Positions 37,285 to 46,370 of a DNA stretch of 64,000 nucleotides are shown piece after piece (within the stretch, counting starts at the first letter, position 1; each line of letters opens with the position of its first letter). Below the pieces are notes generated by a model, which saw nothing but the letters and a program-made list of their open reading frames with translations, made no database searches and was not told the DNA's origin. The DNA comes from Streptomyces sp. GESEQ-35 (GTDB taxonomy: Bacteria; Actinomycetota; Actinomycetes; Streptomycetales; Streptomycetaceae): the NCBI RefSeq assembly GCF_017948485.1, contig NZ_JAFFSX010000002.1, forward strand, positions 248,001 to 312,000, read 5' to 3'. A program made the translations under genes and the position numbers.

Positions 37285-38114
37285 GGACCAGCCCAACAGC
37301 CCGCGCGGGCCAGTACGTCGCGCTGCTCGCCTATCTCGTCTTCCTCGCCTTCCCCTTCCTCTGGCTGATCTCCACCGCGTTCAAGCCGCCACGCGAGCTG
37401 GGCAGCCTGCACCCCACCTGGATCCCGGAGAACCCCACCCTGGCCAACTTCCGCCAGGCCTTCGACGAACAGCCGCTGCTGAACGCAGCGCTCAACTCCC
37501 TCGTCGCGGCGCTCGGGGCCGCGCTGATCGCCGTACTGATCGCGACACCGATGGCGTACGTCATGGCCCGGCACCGCACCAGGCTCGCGAAAGCGGCGAC
37601 CGGCTGGGTGGTCGTCAGCCAGGCGTTCCCGCTGGTGCTGGTGATCATCCCGCTGTTCCTGGTGCTCAAGAACCTGCGGCTGATCAACTCCGTGCCCGGA
37701 CTGGTCATGGTGTACGTCGTGTGGGCGCTGCCGTTCGCGCTGTGGATGCTCGTGGGGTACGTACGCGCGGTGCCGGCCGAGCTGGAGGAGGCGGCCGCCG
37801 TCGACGGTGCCGGGCGGCTGCGCACTCTCGTCTCGGTGACCGCGCCGCTGCTCGCGCCGGGAATCGTGGCGACGGCGCTGTTCGCGTTCATCACCGCGTG
37901 GAACGAGTTCTTCTTCGCGCTGGTGCTGCTCAAGACGCCGGAGAAGCAGACCCTGCCGGTCGTGCTCACCCACTTCATCGGCGCGGAGGGCGTCGCCGAC
38001 CTCGGCCCGCTGGCCGCGGCCGCGTTCCTCGCCACCCTGCCCTCGCTGGTCGTCTTCGCGGTCATCCAGCGCCGGATCACGGGCGGCATGCTCACCGGGG
38101 CGGTGAAGAGCTGA
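37281..38114 (+). CDS. Sugar ABC importer permease, MalG type
   Basis: A 277-residue membrane protein, partner of the preceding permease. It opens with YVALLAYLVFLAFPFLWLIS and the family phrase TAFKPPRELGSLHPTW, and its EAA loop is ELEEAAAVDGAGRLRTLVSV. Its stop codon shares one base with the start of the binding-protein gene (TGATG). The operon order permease-permease-binding protein is the reverse of the most common order in the family. Confidence 0.92.
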   Translation: MRTSPTARAGQYVALLAYLVFLAFPFLWLISTAFKPPRELGSLHPTWIPENPTLANFRQAFDEQPLLNAALNSLVAALGAALIAVLIATPMAYVMARHRTRLAKAATGWVVVSQAFPLVLVIIPLFLVLKNLRLINSVPGLVMVYVVWALPFALWMLVGYVRAVPAELEEAAAVDGAGRLRTLVSVTAPLLAPGIVATALFAFITAWNEFFFALVLLKTPEKQTLPVVLTHFIGAEGVADLGPLAAAAFLATLPSLVVFAVIQRRITGGMLTGAVKS

Positions 38115-39394
38115 TGCGGATCCGATGGATCGCCGCGCTGGTCACGGGGCTGCTGCTCACCGGCTGCACCGGCGGCGACGACGTGGCCGAGGACGGCCGC
38201 ATCACGCTGCGCTTCCAGTCCCTCGCCTGGCAGGAGGAGTCCGTCGCCGCCAACAAGGAGCTGGTGGAGCAGTGGAACGCGTCCCATCCCGACGTCAAGG
38301 TCGAGTACGTACAGGGGAGTTGGGACAGCGTCCACGACCAGCTGCTCACCTCCTTCGAGGGCGGTGAGGCACCGGACATCATCCACGACGCCTCGGACGA
38401 CCTCGCCGACTTCGCGTACGGCGGCTATCTGGCCGACCTGACCGATCTTCTGCCCCAGCGGCTGAAGTCCGACATCCCGCAGCGCAGTTGGCGTACGACG
38501 ACCTTCGGGGACGGGATCTACGGCGTGCCGTTCCTCCAGGAGCCACGCGTGCTCATCGCCAACGCCACCTGGCTGAAGGAGTCGGGGGTGCGGATCCCGA
38601 CGCCCGAAAAGCCCTGGAGCTGGGCCGAGTTCCGGCAGGTCACCGAGGAGCTGAGCGGCGACGGGAAGTACGGAGTGGCCTGGCCGCTGAAGGAGCCGGT
38701 CTCCGCCACGCTCAACCTGTCGCTGTCGGCCGGCGGGCAGCTGTTCCACCGGGACGCGGACGGCAGGGTCACCGTGCGTTTCGAGGCGGCCGACCAGGTG
38801 GTGCCGGATACCGTTCACGACCAGGTCAACGCCGACGGCAGCGCCTCGCCCACGACCCTCGGCAGCGGCGGCTCGGACACCCTGCCCGGGTTCTTCGGCG
38901 GGAAGTACGCGATGGTCCCGCTCGGCTTCTCGTACCGCCAGCAGATCGTGCAGCAGGCGCCCGAGGGCTTCGACTGGCAGGTGCTGCCCGCCCCCGCCGG
39001 GGCCGACGGGCTCGCCCAGGGGGTCAGTCCGCAGACGCTGTCCGTCGCCGAGGACAGTCCGCACAAGAAGGAGGCCGCCGAGTTCATCGACTTCCTGCTC
39101 CGGCCGGAGAACATGGTCCGGCTGGCGCTGGGCGACTGGATGCTGCCCACCGGCACGCAGGCCCTGAAGGACCCGGCCCTGCACACGGCCGAGCACGACT
39201 GGGCCACCGGCACCGCCCTCGCCGCCCACCTCCGCTCGGCACCCGCACAGTCCGTCCGGGGCTATCCCGAGTGGAAGGACAAGGTGGCCACACCGGCGTT
39301 CCAGGAGTACTACAGCGGGGCGATAGGCCCGGACGAGCTGCGGGAGCGGCTGGAGGAGGACGGGAACCTGGTGCTGGCGCGCTACCAGCGGTGA
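38114..39394 (+). CDS. Sugar ABC importer substrate-binding lipoprotein
   Basis: A 426-residue lipoprotein: a short signal, lipobox LTGC at about residues 15-18, then a family-1 solute-binding fold. Typical segments are [56 protein letters not shown] and [16 protein letters not shown]. It delivers an oligosaccharide or monosaccharide to the two permeases encoded upstream; the sugar is not evident and no glycosidase gene is adjacent. The ATG overlaps the permease stop by one base. Confidence 0.9.
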   Translation: MRIRWIAALVTGLLLTGCTGGDDVAEDGRITLRFQSLAWQEESVAANKELVEQWNASHPDVKVEYVQGSWDSVHDQLLTSFEGGEAPDIIHDASDDLADFAYGGYLADLTDLLPQRLKSDIPQRSWRTTTFGDGIYGVPFLQEPRVLIANATWLKESGVRIPTPEKPWSWAEFRQVTEELSGDGKYGVAWPLKEPVSATLNLSLSAGGQLFHRDADGRVTVRFEAADQVVPDTVHDQVNADGSASPTTLGSGGSDTLPGFFGGKYAMVPLGFSYRQQIVQQAPEGFDWQVLPAPAGADGLAQGVSPQTLSVAEDSPHKKEAAEFIDFLLRPENMVRLALGDWMLPTGTQALKDPALHTAEHDWATGTALAAHLRSAPAQSVRGYPEWKDKVATPAFQEYYSGAIGPDELRERLEEDGNLVLARYQR

Positions 39395-39424
39395 GGCGGA
39401 AGGTGCGCAGGCGGGTCATGCAAG

Positions 39425-39453
39425 TTGCACGAGACGTTTCGTCTCTCATACCG
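39425..39453 (+). promoter_or_regulatory. Promoter with TetR-like operator in front of the glycosyltransferase gene
   Basis: TTGCAC (39425-39430) looks like a -35 element and CATACC (39447-39452) a -10 element. Between them lies the perfect palindrome GAGACG-TTT-CGTCTC (39431-39445). This is the classical position and shape of a TetR-family operator. The putative -10 is about ten bases before the ATG, so the transcript would be almost leaderless. Confidence 0.55.
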
Positions 39454-39461
39454 TCGACCAC

Positions 39462-40655
39462 ATGACCACTCCGGCGCACATCGCCATGTTCTCCATCGCT
39501 GCCCACGGCCACGTGAACCCGAGCCTCGAGGTGATCCGCGAGCTCGTCGCGCGCGGGCACCGGGTGACCTACGCGATCCCTCCGGTGTTCGCGGAGAAGG
39601 TCGCCGAGACCGGCGCCGAGCCCAAGCTGTGGAACTCGACGCTGCCCTCGCCCGACGACGACCCAGAGGCGTGGGGGAGCACCCTGCTGGACAACGTCGA
39701 GCCGTTCCTCGACGACGCGATCCAGGCGTTGCCCCAGCTGATCGCGGCCTACGAGGGCGATGAGCCGGACCTGGTGCTTCAGGACATCACCTCCTACCCG
39801 GCCCGCGTCCTCGCCCACCGCTGGGGCGTCCCCGCGATCTCGCTCTCGCCGAACCTCGTGGCCTGGGAAGGCTACGAGGAGGAGGTCGCCGAACCGATGT
39901 GGGAGGAGCCGAAGAAGACCGAGCGCGGGCGTGCCTACTACGCCAAGTTCCACAACTGGCTGGAGGAGAACGGCATCACCCTGCCCCCCGACCCCTTCGC
40001 CGGCCGCCCCGCCCGCTCCCTCGTCCTCATCCCGAAGGCCCTTCAGCCCCATGCCGACCGGGTCGACGAGAGCGTGTACACCTTCGTCGGCGCCTGTCAG
40101 GGCGACCGCACCGCGGAGGGCGACTGGCAGCGGCCCGCCGCCGAGAAGGTCGTGCTGGTGTCGCTCGGGTCGTCCTTCACCAAGCAGCCGGCCTTCTACC
40201 GGGAGTGCGTCAAGGCGTTCGGCGAGCTGCCGGGCTGGCACCTGGTGCTCCAGATCGGCCGGCATGTCGACCCGGCGGAGCTGGGAGACGTACCGACGAA
40301 CGTGGAAGTGCTGTCCTGGGTCCCGCAGTTGGCGGTCCTCAGGCAGGCAGACCTGTTCGTCACACACGCCGGGGCGGGCGGCAGCCAGGAGGGACTGGCG
40401 ACCGCCACGCCGATGATCGCCGTACCGCAGGCGGTGGACCAGTTCGGCAACGCGGACATGCTCCAGGCCCTGGGCGTCGCCCGTCACCTCCCCACGGAGG
40501 AGGCGACCGCCGAGGCCCTGCGCACCGCCGCCCTCGCGCTCGTCGACGACCCCGAGGTCGCCCGGCGGCTGAAGGACCTCCAGGCCGAGATGGCCCAGGA
40601 GGGCGGCACCCGGCGTGCGGCGGACCTCATCGAGGCGGAGCTGCCCGAGAAGTGA
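39462..40655 (+). CDS. mgt: Macrolide-inactivating glycosyltransferase, MGT/OleD type
   Basis: A 397-residue GT1 family enzyme with two Rossmann-like domains. The N-terminal acceptor domain begins [20 protein letters not shown] with the catalytic His of GHVNP. The C-terminal donor domain has [20 protein letters not shown] followed by [20 protein letters not shown] and QAVDQFGNA, matching MGT and OleD, which glucosylate macrolides from UDP-glucose and inactivate them. In a macrolide producer this would be self-resistance; here it more likely protects from neighbours' macrolides or acts on other acceptors. It is a single gene with its own operator-containing promoter and a strong terminator. 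Confidence 0.92.
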   Translation: MTTPAHIAMFSIAAHGHVNPSLEVIRELVARGHRVTYAIPPVFAEKVAETGAEPKLWNSTLPSPDDDPEAWGSTLLDNVEPFLDDAIQALPQLIAAYEGDEPDLVLQDITSYPARVLAHRWGVPAISLSPNLVAWEGYEEEVAEPMWEEPKKTERGRAYYAKFHNWLEENGITLPPDPFAGRPARSLVLIPKALQPHADRVDESVYTFVGACQGDRTAEGDWQRPAAEKVVLVSLGSSFTKQPAFYRECVKAFGELPGWHLVLQIGRHVDPAELGDVPTNVEVLSWVPQLAVLRQADLFVTHAGAGGSQEGLATATPMIAVPQAVDQFGNADMLQALGVARHLPTEEATAEALRTAALALVDDPEVARRLKDLQAEMAQEGGTRRAADLIEAELPEK

Positions 40656-40660
40656 GAAGG

Positions 40661-40699
40661 AGAGGGCCCGTTGGCTCCCCGGTGGCCAACGGGCCCTCT
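40661..40699. terminator. Strong bidirectional terminator, 15-bp stem
   Basis: AGAGGGCCCGTTGGC (40661-40675) is perfectly inverted at 40685-40699 around a 9-base loop, six bases after the mgt stop. It separates mgt from the convergent MMPL gene. Confidence 0.85.
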
Positions 40700-40734
40700 G
40701 TCAACGGGAGTTCACACTCCCGCGGTCCTTCGGG

Positions 40735-42990
40735 TCAGACCCTGATCGGCTCACCCTCGTCGTCCCGCGACGCCGCTCCCCGCGTCACGGCCTCGGGTGC
40801 CTCGTCGTGGGTGAGGTCGGGCATCCGGTTCAGCCACTTCGGCAGATACCAGTTGCGCTCGCCGAGCAGCGCCATCACCGCCGGGAGCAGCACGCCCCGG
40901 ATGATCGTCGCGTCGATGAGCACCGCGGCCGCCAGGCCCACGCCCATCTGCTTCATGGACTGCATCGACAGCGTCCCGAAGATCGCGAACACGGCGACCA
41001 TGATGACCGCGGCGCTGGTGACGACGCCGGCCGTGGTCACCACACCGTGCTGGATCGCGTCCTTCGTCGTACGGCCGCGCAGCCGCGCCTCGCGGATCCG
41101 CGAGACCACGAACACGTGGTAGTCCATCGACAGGCCGAAAAGGATCACGAAGAGGAACAGCGGCAGCCAGCTGACGATGGCGCCGACGCCCTCCGCGCCC
41201 ACCAGCGACGCGCCCCAGCCGTGCTGGAAGACGGCGACCAGGATGCCGTACGCCGCACCCACCGACAGCAGGTTCAGCACGATCGAAGTGATCGCGATCG
41301 TCAGCGAGCGGAAGCACAGCAGCATCAGCAGGAAGGCGAAGACCACGACGAAGGCGAAGACCGGGACCACCGAGCCGACCAACTGGTCGTTGAAGTCCTT
41401 CGACATGGCGACCCCGCCGGTGACCGGCGCCTCGACGCCGTCGACCTCGCCGAGCGTGGCCGGCCGTACCTCGTCGCGCAGCTTGTCCAAACTCGCGCTC
41501 GCCTTGTCCATGTCGGAGCCGCCGACCAGCGGGACGTAGACGAAGGCGACGTTCTGCGCGTCGTGCAGCTTGATGTCGACCGGGCCGCGCGAGGCGCCCG
41601 AACTGATCGCCTGCTCACGGAAGTCGGCGATCGCGGACCGCACCTCGGGAGCGTTGATGTCATCGGCCCTGACGACCACCTCGGCGGGCTCGGAGCCGCC
41701 GGGGAAGGCGTCGTTGACGCGGTTGTACGTCTGAACGATGGGCAGTGAGTCGCCGAACTCCTGGTCCAGTGTGAGGTTCTGCGTCTTCATGCCGACCGCC
41801 GGAGCCGTGATCGCCAGCAGCACCCCGGCCGCCACGACGACGGAGACGAGGGGCTTGGCGAGCACGCCCTTGAGGACGGCCGTCCAGAACCGGCTCTCGG
41901 AGCCGCCGCCGCTCCGTTGACGGCGGCGCAGGAACGGAATCCGCCCCTTCTCCACGCGTCCGCCCAGCAGCGAGAGGAGCGCGGGCAGGACGGTCACGGA
42001 CCCGACCATGGCGACCGCCACGACCATCAGCGAGGCCAGGCCCATCGCCTCGAACTCGGCGAGCCCGGTGAACAGCATGCCCGCCATGGCCACGCACACC
42101 GTGACACCCGAGACGATGATCGCGCGCCCGCTGGTGGCGGCGGCCACCCGCAGCGCGGTCTGCGCGTCCCGGCCGGCCTCCCGCTCCTCGCGCTCGCGGC
42201 GCAGGTAGAACAGGCAGTAGTCGACACCGACGGCCAGACCGACCAGCAGCATCACGGAGTTGGCGGTCTCGCTCATCGGCATCACATGGCTGACGATGCC
42301 CATCAGACCCATCGTCGCCATGATCGCGGTGATCGCGAGCAGCACCGGCAGCAGTGCCGCCACCAGCGCGCCGAAGGCGATCAGCAGAATACCGAGGGCC
42401 ACGGGTACCGCCGAGATCTCGGCCTTCTTGAAGTCGTCCCCGAAAGCGTCGTCGAACGTCTTGTTCATGCTGGCGCCGCCGATCTCCTCGATCCGCAGCG
42501 ACTCGTGGCCCTTCTGGACGTCCTCGACGGCCTTCAGGACCGGCTCCACCCGCTCGCCCGCCGTCTCGGCGTCACCGCGCATGTCGAACTGCACGAGCGC
42601 GCTGCGGCCGTCCTTCGAGATCGTGTCGGTCTCGTACGGCGATGTCACGTCCGTGACCTCACCGGTCGCCTCGACCGCCTTGACCACGGACTCGACGGCG
42701 GCCCGGAAGCCGGCGTCCGTGGCCTTGACGCCGCCGTCCGTCGCCTGGATCAGGACGGTCTCACCGGCCGGCTCGTCGATCCCGGCGTCCTCGATGATCG
42801 TGGCGGCGGTGTGTGTCTCACCCTTGAGCTGGTCGCTGTCCTTGACATCGACCCGGCCCGCGGCCGAGCCCAGCCCCATCGCCAGGACGACGAACAGCAC
42901 CCAGATACCGACGGCAGCCCATCGGTGCCGGGCGCTCCAGCCGCCGGCCCGGGCGGCGATGCCCCGCACCCTTGTATCTCCGTTCCCCAT
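40735..42990 (-). CDS. MMPL/RND-superfamily membrane transporter
   Basis: A 751-residue protein with two repeats of one helix, a large extracytoplasmic loop and five helices. The first helix is WAAVGIWVLFVVLAMGLGSA; the key intramembrane motif GLAVGVDYCLFYLRREREER in repeat 1 and LFGLSMDYHVFVVSRIREAR in repeat 2 carry the Asp-Tyr pairs used for proton coupling. Members export lipids, siderophores or drugs across the membrane. The gene stands alone. A palindrome ACCTTTCGTTTCGAAGGT lies 44 bases before its start and may be an operator. Confidence 0.9.
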   Translation of the reverse strand: MGNGDTRVRGIAARAGGWSARHRWAAVGIWVLFVVLAMGLGSAAGRVDVKDSDQLKGETHTAATIIEDAGIDEPAGETVLIQATDGGVKATDAGFRAAVESVVKAVEATGEVTDVTSPYETDTISKDGRSALVQFDMRGDAETAGERVEPVLKAVEDVQKGHESLRIEEIGGASMNKTFDDAFGDDFKKAEISAVPVALGILLIAFGALVAALLPVLLAITAIMATMGLMGIVSHVMPMSETANSVMLLVGLAVGVDYCLFYLRREREEREAGRDAQTALRVAAATSGRAIIVSGVTVCVAMAGMLFTGLAEFEAMGLASLMVVAVAMVGSVTVLPALLSLLGGRVEKGRIPFLRRRQRSGGGSESRFWTAVLKGVLAKPLVSVVVAAGVLLAITAPAVGMKTQNLTLDQEFGDSLPIVQTYNRVNDAFPGGSEPAEVVVRADDINAPEVRSAIADFREQAISSGASRGPVDIKLHDAQNVAFVYVPLVGGSDMDKASASLDKLRDEVRPATLGEVDGVEAPVTGGVAMSKDFNDQLVGSVVPVFAFVVVFAFLLMLLCFRSLTIAITSIVLNLLSVGAAYGILVAVFQHGWGASLVGAEGVGAIVSWLPLFLFVILFGLSMDYHVFVVSRIREARLRGRTTKDAIQHGVVTTAGVVTSAAVIMVAVFAIFGTLSMQSMKQMGVGLAAAVLIDATIIRGVLLPAVMALLGERNWYLPKWLNRMPDLTHDEAPEAVTRGAASRDDEGEPIRV

Positions 42991-43375
42991 GACGGGCTTG
43001 CCCCCTCGTCAGCGGCGACGGCCCCCTGCCGTCACCTTTCGTTTCGAAGGTATGGGCCGGATAAACGCATCTCGTCGTGCTGCCCGGTGAGGTGCCGTGG
43101 CCGGGACTCATCCCCCCGGACCCCGATGTCTCCGCACTGGGGAGGACCGTGGCCCCTTACATCTACCCGGAGTTCTCGGGGACGAGGACCAGGGTGTCCG
43201 GTCCCGGCCGGCCGTGCCGCCCTGCCATTGCACAACCTGTTGAATGAGTCACAGGTGCCCGTTCCGGTTGAACCCCGCCCCGCCGATCGGCCAGAGTTTC
43301 GCGCAGTCCGCCTCCACGCGGACGCGGCCGTCGTGCCCACCCCCACGGGGCACGACGGCCGCATAGGCTGAGCGG
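42991..43375. promoter_or_regulatory. Divergent intergenic region before the MMPL and DUF1697 genes
   Basis: These 385 bases contain no gene I can support. Next to the MMPL start is the near-palindrome ACCTTTCGTTTCGAAGGT (43034-43051), a candidate repressor site. At the other end is a long hairpin (separate entry). A minus-strand frame of 21 codons at 43163-43228 has a start codon but no ribosome binding site, and I do not call it. The middle shows nothing else recognisable. Confidence 0.4.
43324..43362 (+). terminator. 15-bp perfect hairpin just before the DUF1697 start
   Basis: GCGGCCGTCGTGCCC (43324-43338) is perfectly inverted at 43348-43362 with a 9-base loop. It ends 13 bases before the ATG of the DUF1697 gene, with TAGGCT, a possible -10 box, in between. 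It may stop transcription entering from the left, leaving the gene to a leaderless promoter. Confidence 0.5.
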
Positions 43376-43921
43376 ATGACGACGTATGCGGCGCTGCTGC
43401 GCGGGATCAATGTGGGGGGCAGCAGGAAGGTCCCGATGGCCGAGCTGCGTACGCTCATGGAGGGCCTCGGCCACGACGCCGTACGCACCTATCTACAGAG
43501 CGGCCAGGCCGTGTTCTCCAGCGGGCACGGCGACGCGGAGTCCCTCGCCGCGGAGCTGACGCGGGCCATCGAGAAGCACTTCGGCTTCGCCGTCGACGTG
43601 ATCGTCCGCGACCACGCCTATCTGAAAGCGATCGCCGAGGCCTGCCCCTTCCCGGCCGCCGACCTCGAGCCCAAACAACTCCACGTCACCTACTTCTCCG
43701 CGCCGGTCGACGCGGAGCGCTTCGCCGAGATCGACCGGGCCGCCCACCTCCCCGAGGAGTTCCGGCTCGGCGACCGTGCGCTGTATCTGTACGCACCGAA
43801 CGGCCTCGGGCGCTCCAAGCTCGCCGACATCCTGTCGCGCCCCCGGCTCAACAAGGGTCTGATCGCCACCAGCCGCAACTGGAACACCGTGGTCAAACTC
43901 GTGGAGATGACCGGTGACTGA
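43376..43921 (+). CDS. DUF1697 family protein
   Basis: A 181-residue cytoplasmic protein of the DUF1697 family, identified by the opening TYAALLRGINVGGSRKVPMA followed by ELRTLMEGLG, the TYLQSGQAVFSS segment and the closing TSRNWNTVVKLVEMT. The family is widespread but has no assigned biochemical role. It overlaps the next gene by eight bases, indicating co-translation. The short distance from a putative -10 box to the ATG suggests a leaderless message. Confidence 0.88.
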   Translation: MTTYAALLRGINVGGSRKVPMAELRTLMEGLGHDAVRTYLQSGQAVFSSGHGDAESLAAELTRAIEKHFGFAVDVIVRDHAYLKAIAEACPFPAADLEPKQLHVTYFSAPVDAERFAEIDRAAHLPEEFRLGDRALYLYAPNGLGRSKLADILSRPRLNKGLIATSRNWNTVVKLVEMTGD

Positions 43922-44243
43922 CTACGACTCCGCCGTGAAGACGGCCATCGACGGCGAGTTGAGGCTGCTGGACCCCGAAGTCCGCCGCTCGCCCGAGCTG
44001 CTCGGGGCGCTGCTCCACCCCGACTTCCACGAGTTCGGCGCGTCCGGACGGGTATGGGACCGGGCCTCGATCACCGCCGCCCTGGCGGCGACCACCGAGC
44101 CCGGGGCGCGGCCGAGCGTCACCTCCCGCATGAGAGGCGTCCGACTCGCGCCCGACCTCGTCCATCTCACCTTCGACACCGACAACAACGGCCGCCGCGC
44201 ACACCGCAGTTCCCTGTGGCGCCTCACCGACCAGGGCGGGTAG
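43914..44243 (+). CDS. DUF4440 / NTF2-like small protein
   Basis: A 109-residue cytoplasmic protein with an NTF2-like cone fold: DGELRLLDPEVRRSPELLGA, LLHPDFHEFGASGRVWDRAS and VHLTFDTDNNGRRAHRSSLW. Close relatives are annotated DUF4440 or 'nuclear transport factor 2 family'. Such domains bind small ligands or act as enzymes, but no active-site set is evident. The GTG start overlaps the end of the DUF1697 gene, so both are probably made together. Confidence 0.8.
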   Translation: MTDYDSAVKTAIDGELRLLDPEVRRSPELLGALLHPDFHEFGASGRVWDRASITAALAATTEPGARPSVTSRMRGVRLAPDLVHLTFDTDNNGRRAHRSSLWRLTDQGG

Positions 44244-44283
44244 ATGTCATCCCCGGACCCTTGGCTCTGCCCCTGGAGCAAGG

Positions 44284-45123
44284 TCACCCCGGTTCCGCCA
44301 GCCGAGCCAGCTCGGACTCCGTCAGCCGTACGGCCCCGGCGTCGAGGTTCTCCTCCAGGTGTACGAGGGACCCGGTGCCCGGCGTCGGGCAGAGCACGGG
44401 GGAACGGTGCAGCAGCCAGGCCAGGGCGATCTGGCCGGGCGTCGCACCGTGCGCGGCGGCGATCCCGGCGCACACCGGATCCGACGTCAACGACCCGTTG
44501 CCCAGCGGGAACCACGGCAGGAACGCGATCCCGCGCGCCTCGCACAGCTTCAGCAGCGGCTCGGAGGAGCGGTCGAGGAGGTTGTAGCGGTTCTGGACGG
44601 ATGCGATGTCGGTCAACTCCAGGGCCTGCGTGAGCTGTTCCGCGGTGACCGTGTCCAGGCCGATATGCCGGATCTTGCCCTCGGCCCGCAACTCGTCGAG
44701 CGCACCCAGCTGTTCGGCCATCGGGACGTCCGGATCGAGCCGGTGCAGCTGATACAGGCCGATGGTGTCGAGCCGCAGCCTGCGCAGGCTCGCCTCGCAC
44801 ATCGCCCGCAGCCGCTCGGGCCGCCCGTCGACGTGCCAGGCGTCGGCGCCGGTGCGGACGACGCCGCCCTTCGTGGCGATCAACAGGCCCTCGGAATAGG
44901 GGTGCAGGGCCTCGGCGACCAGTTCCTCGGCGATCGACGGCCCGTAGTTGTCCGCCGTGTCGATCAGCGTGACCCCGCGCTCGACCGCCCGCCGCAGCAC
45001 CGCAGTCGCGTCCCGGGCGTCCGGGCGCGGGCCCCAGTAGCCGGGTCCGGTGAGCTGCGCGGTGCCGTAGCCGAGCCGCCGGACCGGCATATCCCCGCCG
45101 ATCATGAAGCGTTCCTGGACCAT
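44284..45123 (-). CDS. Aldo/keto reductase
   Basis: A 279-residue (beta/alpha)8 NADPH-dependent oxidoreductase. It has the start RLGYGTAQLTGPGYWGP, catalytic tetrad segments LIDTADNYGPS (Asp, Tyr), IATKGG (Lys) and LYQLHRLD (His), and a cofactor region GATPGQIALAWLL ... PTPGTGSLVHLEENLDA. The natural carbonyl substrate is unknown. Two starts are possible: ATG 45123 (MVQERFMIGGD) or ATG 45105 (MIGGDM), the latter with AGGAACGC upstream. It is divergent from the ketopantoate-reductase-like gene, 38 bases away. Confidence 0.9.
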   Translation of the reverse strand: MVQERFMIGGDMPVRRLGYGTAQLTGPGYWGPRPDARDATAVLRRAVERGVTLIDTADNYGPSIAEELVAEALHPYSEGLLIATKGGVVRTGADAWHVDGRPERLRAMCEASLRRLRLDTIGLYQLHRLDPDVPMAEQLGALDELRAEGKIRHIGLDTVTAEQLTQALELTDIASVQNRYNLLDRSSEPLLKLCEARGIAFLPWFPLGNGSLTSDPVCAGIAAAHGATPGQIALAWLLHRSPVLCPTPGTGSLVHLEENLDAGAVRLTESELARLAEPG

Positions 45124-45161
45124 TTGACGGAGAGTACACACGGCTGTGCGAGGCTCGTCCC

Positions 45162-46352
45162 ATGCGCTACATCATCATCGGTGCGGGGGCGGTCGGCGGC
45201 GTCGTCGGCGGGCGGCTCGCGGGCTCCGGACACGAGGTGGTCCTCGTCGCACGCGGCGCGCACCACGCGGCCCTGCGGGACGGCGGACTGCGGCTCAGGG
45301 TGCCGGACGGCGAGTTCACCTACCGGCTGCCGACGGTCGACGGGCCGGCGGCACTCGGCGAACTGCGCGCCGACGACGTACTCGTCCTCGCCGTCAAGAC
45401 ACAGGACAGCGCGGCCGCGCTGCGGGCCTGGGCCCCGGCCCCGGTCGCGGGCGGCGGTACGGCGGCCCAGCGGCTGCCGGTCGTCTGCGCGCAGAACGGC
45501 GTGGAGAGCCAGCGGCTCGCACTCAGGCTGTTCCGGCGGGTGTACGGCGTCTGCGTCTGGCTGCCCGCGACCCATGTCGAACCCGGCGTCGTCAGCGCCG
45601 CCGGCACCCCGCTCACCGGCATCCTGCACCTCGGGCCTGTGTCGAAAGTGGCGCCTGCCGGCCGACGCCTGGCACGCCCTCTCGCCGCACCGGGCGAAAG
45701 CCCAAGTACGTCCGGTCCATCGACGGGGCCTTCCGCCCGACACGGCGAGAGCACGCACCGGACGCCGCCCGGCCCGCCCTTCGGGCCGACGACGCCACTT
45801 TCGACACAGGCCCTGGGCCGTCACCCCCACGGCACCGACGAGACCGCCCGGCTGATCGCCGCCGACCTGGAGAAGTCGCGGTTCGAGGCGCCGGTCGTAC
45901 CGGACGTGGCCCGCTGGCAGTACGCCAAGCTGCTGGCCAACCTCGGCAACGCGATCGAGGCCGTCGCCGGACCGGTCGACGAGGCCGCGGCGCTGCTGGA
46001 GCGGGTGCGGGCCGAGGGTGCGACCGTGCTGGACGCCGCCGGAATCCCGTACGCGAGCGTCGAGGAGCAGCGCGAGGTGCGCGGCGACAAGGTCACCCTG
46101 GTGCCGCTCGACGGCGCCCCCCGCGGCGGCGGCTCCTCCTGGCAGTCCCTCAGCCGCGGTACCGGCACCATCGAGGCCGACTACCTCAACGGCGAGATCG
46201 TCCTGCTGGGACGGCAGCACGGCGTACCCACCCCGCTGAACGAGCTGTTGCAGCACCTCGCCGACACCTTCGCGCGCGAGCGACGGGCGCCGGCGTCGAT
46301 GCCGGTGGGGGAGTTGGTGCGGCTCGCCGACGAGGCGCAGCTGTCCTCGTGA
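45162..46352 (+). CDS. 2-dehydropantoate 2-reductase-like protein interrupted in frame by a MITE-like insertion
   Basis: A 396-residue reading. Residues 1-156 begin with the dinucleotide fold GAGAVGGVVGGRLAGSGHEV and reach GILH; residues 218-396 continue LGRHPHGTDETARLIAADLE and hold the C-terminal helical domain (YAKLLANLGNAIEAVAG) of ApbA/PanE reductases. Residues 157-217 match nothing in the family: they are encoded by a 183-base insertion bounded by long inverted repeats. The frame stays open because 183 is a multiple of three. Related enzymes reduce ketopantoate for coenzyme A synthesis; this gene may be a paralogue. The 61 extra residues fall between the NAD-binding and C-terminal domains, so folding and activity are doubtful. 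Confidence 0.8.
   Translation: MRYIIIGAGAVGGVVGGRLAGSGHEVVLVARGAHHAALRDGGLRLRVPDGEFTYRLPTVDGPAALGELRADDVLVLAVKTQDSAAALRAWAPAPVAGGGTAAQRLPVVCAQNGVESQRLALRLFRRVYGVCVWLPATHVEPGVVSAAGTPLTGILHLGPVSKVAPAGRRLARPLAAPGESPSTSGPSTGPSARHGESTHRTPPGPPFGPTTPLSTQALGRHPHGTDETARLIAADLEKSRFEAPVVPDVARWQYAKLLANLGNAIEAVAGPVDEAAALLERVRAEGATVLDAAGIPYASVEEQREVRGDKVTLVPLDGAPRGGGSSWQSLSRGTGTIEADYLNGEIVLLGRQHGVPTPLNELLQHLADTFARERRAPASMPVGELVRLADEAQLSS
45633..45813. mobile_element. MITE-like element with 21-bp perfect terminal inverted repeats
   Basis: The 181-base element begins GGGCCTGTGTCGAAAGTGGC; bases 45633-45653 are exactly inverse to 45793-45813. An inner pair of arms (CTCTCGCCG at 45679-45687, inverse at 45743-45751, with further matches) makes most of the element a long imperfect hairpin. 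It has no transposase gene and interrupts a ketopantoate-reductase-like gene. A 2-3 base target duplication (CT or CCT) is possible but ambiguous. The GGGCCTGT end is shared with the element at 61371-61597. Confidence 0.85.
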
Positions 46353-46370
46353 ATGCGGTCAAGGTGAGGG

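Noticed and set aside
43163..43228. 21-codon minus-strand ORF in the MMPL/DUF1697 gap
   Set aside because: No ribosome binding site, no coupling to another gene and no recognised motif.
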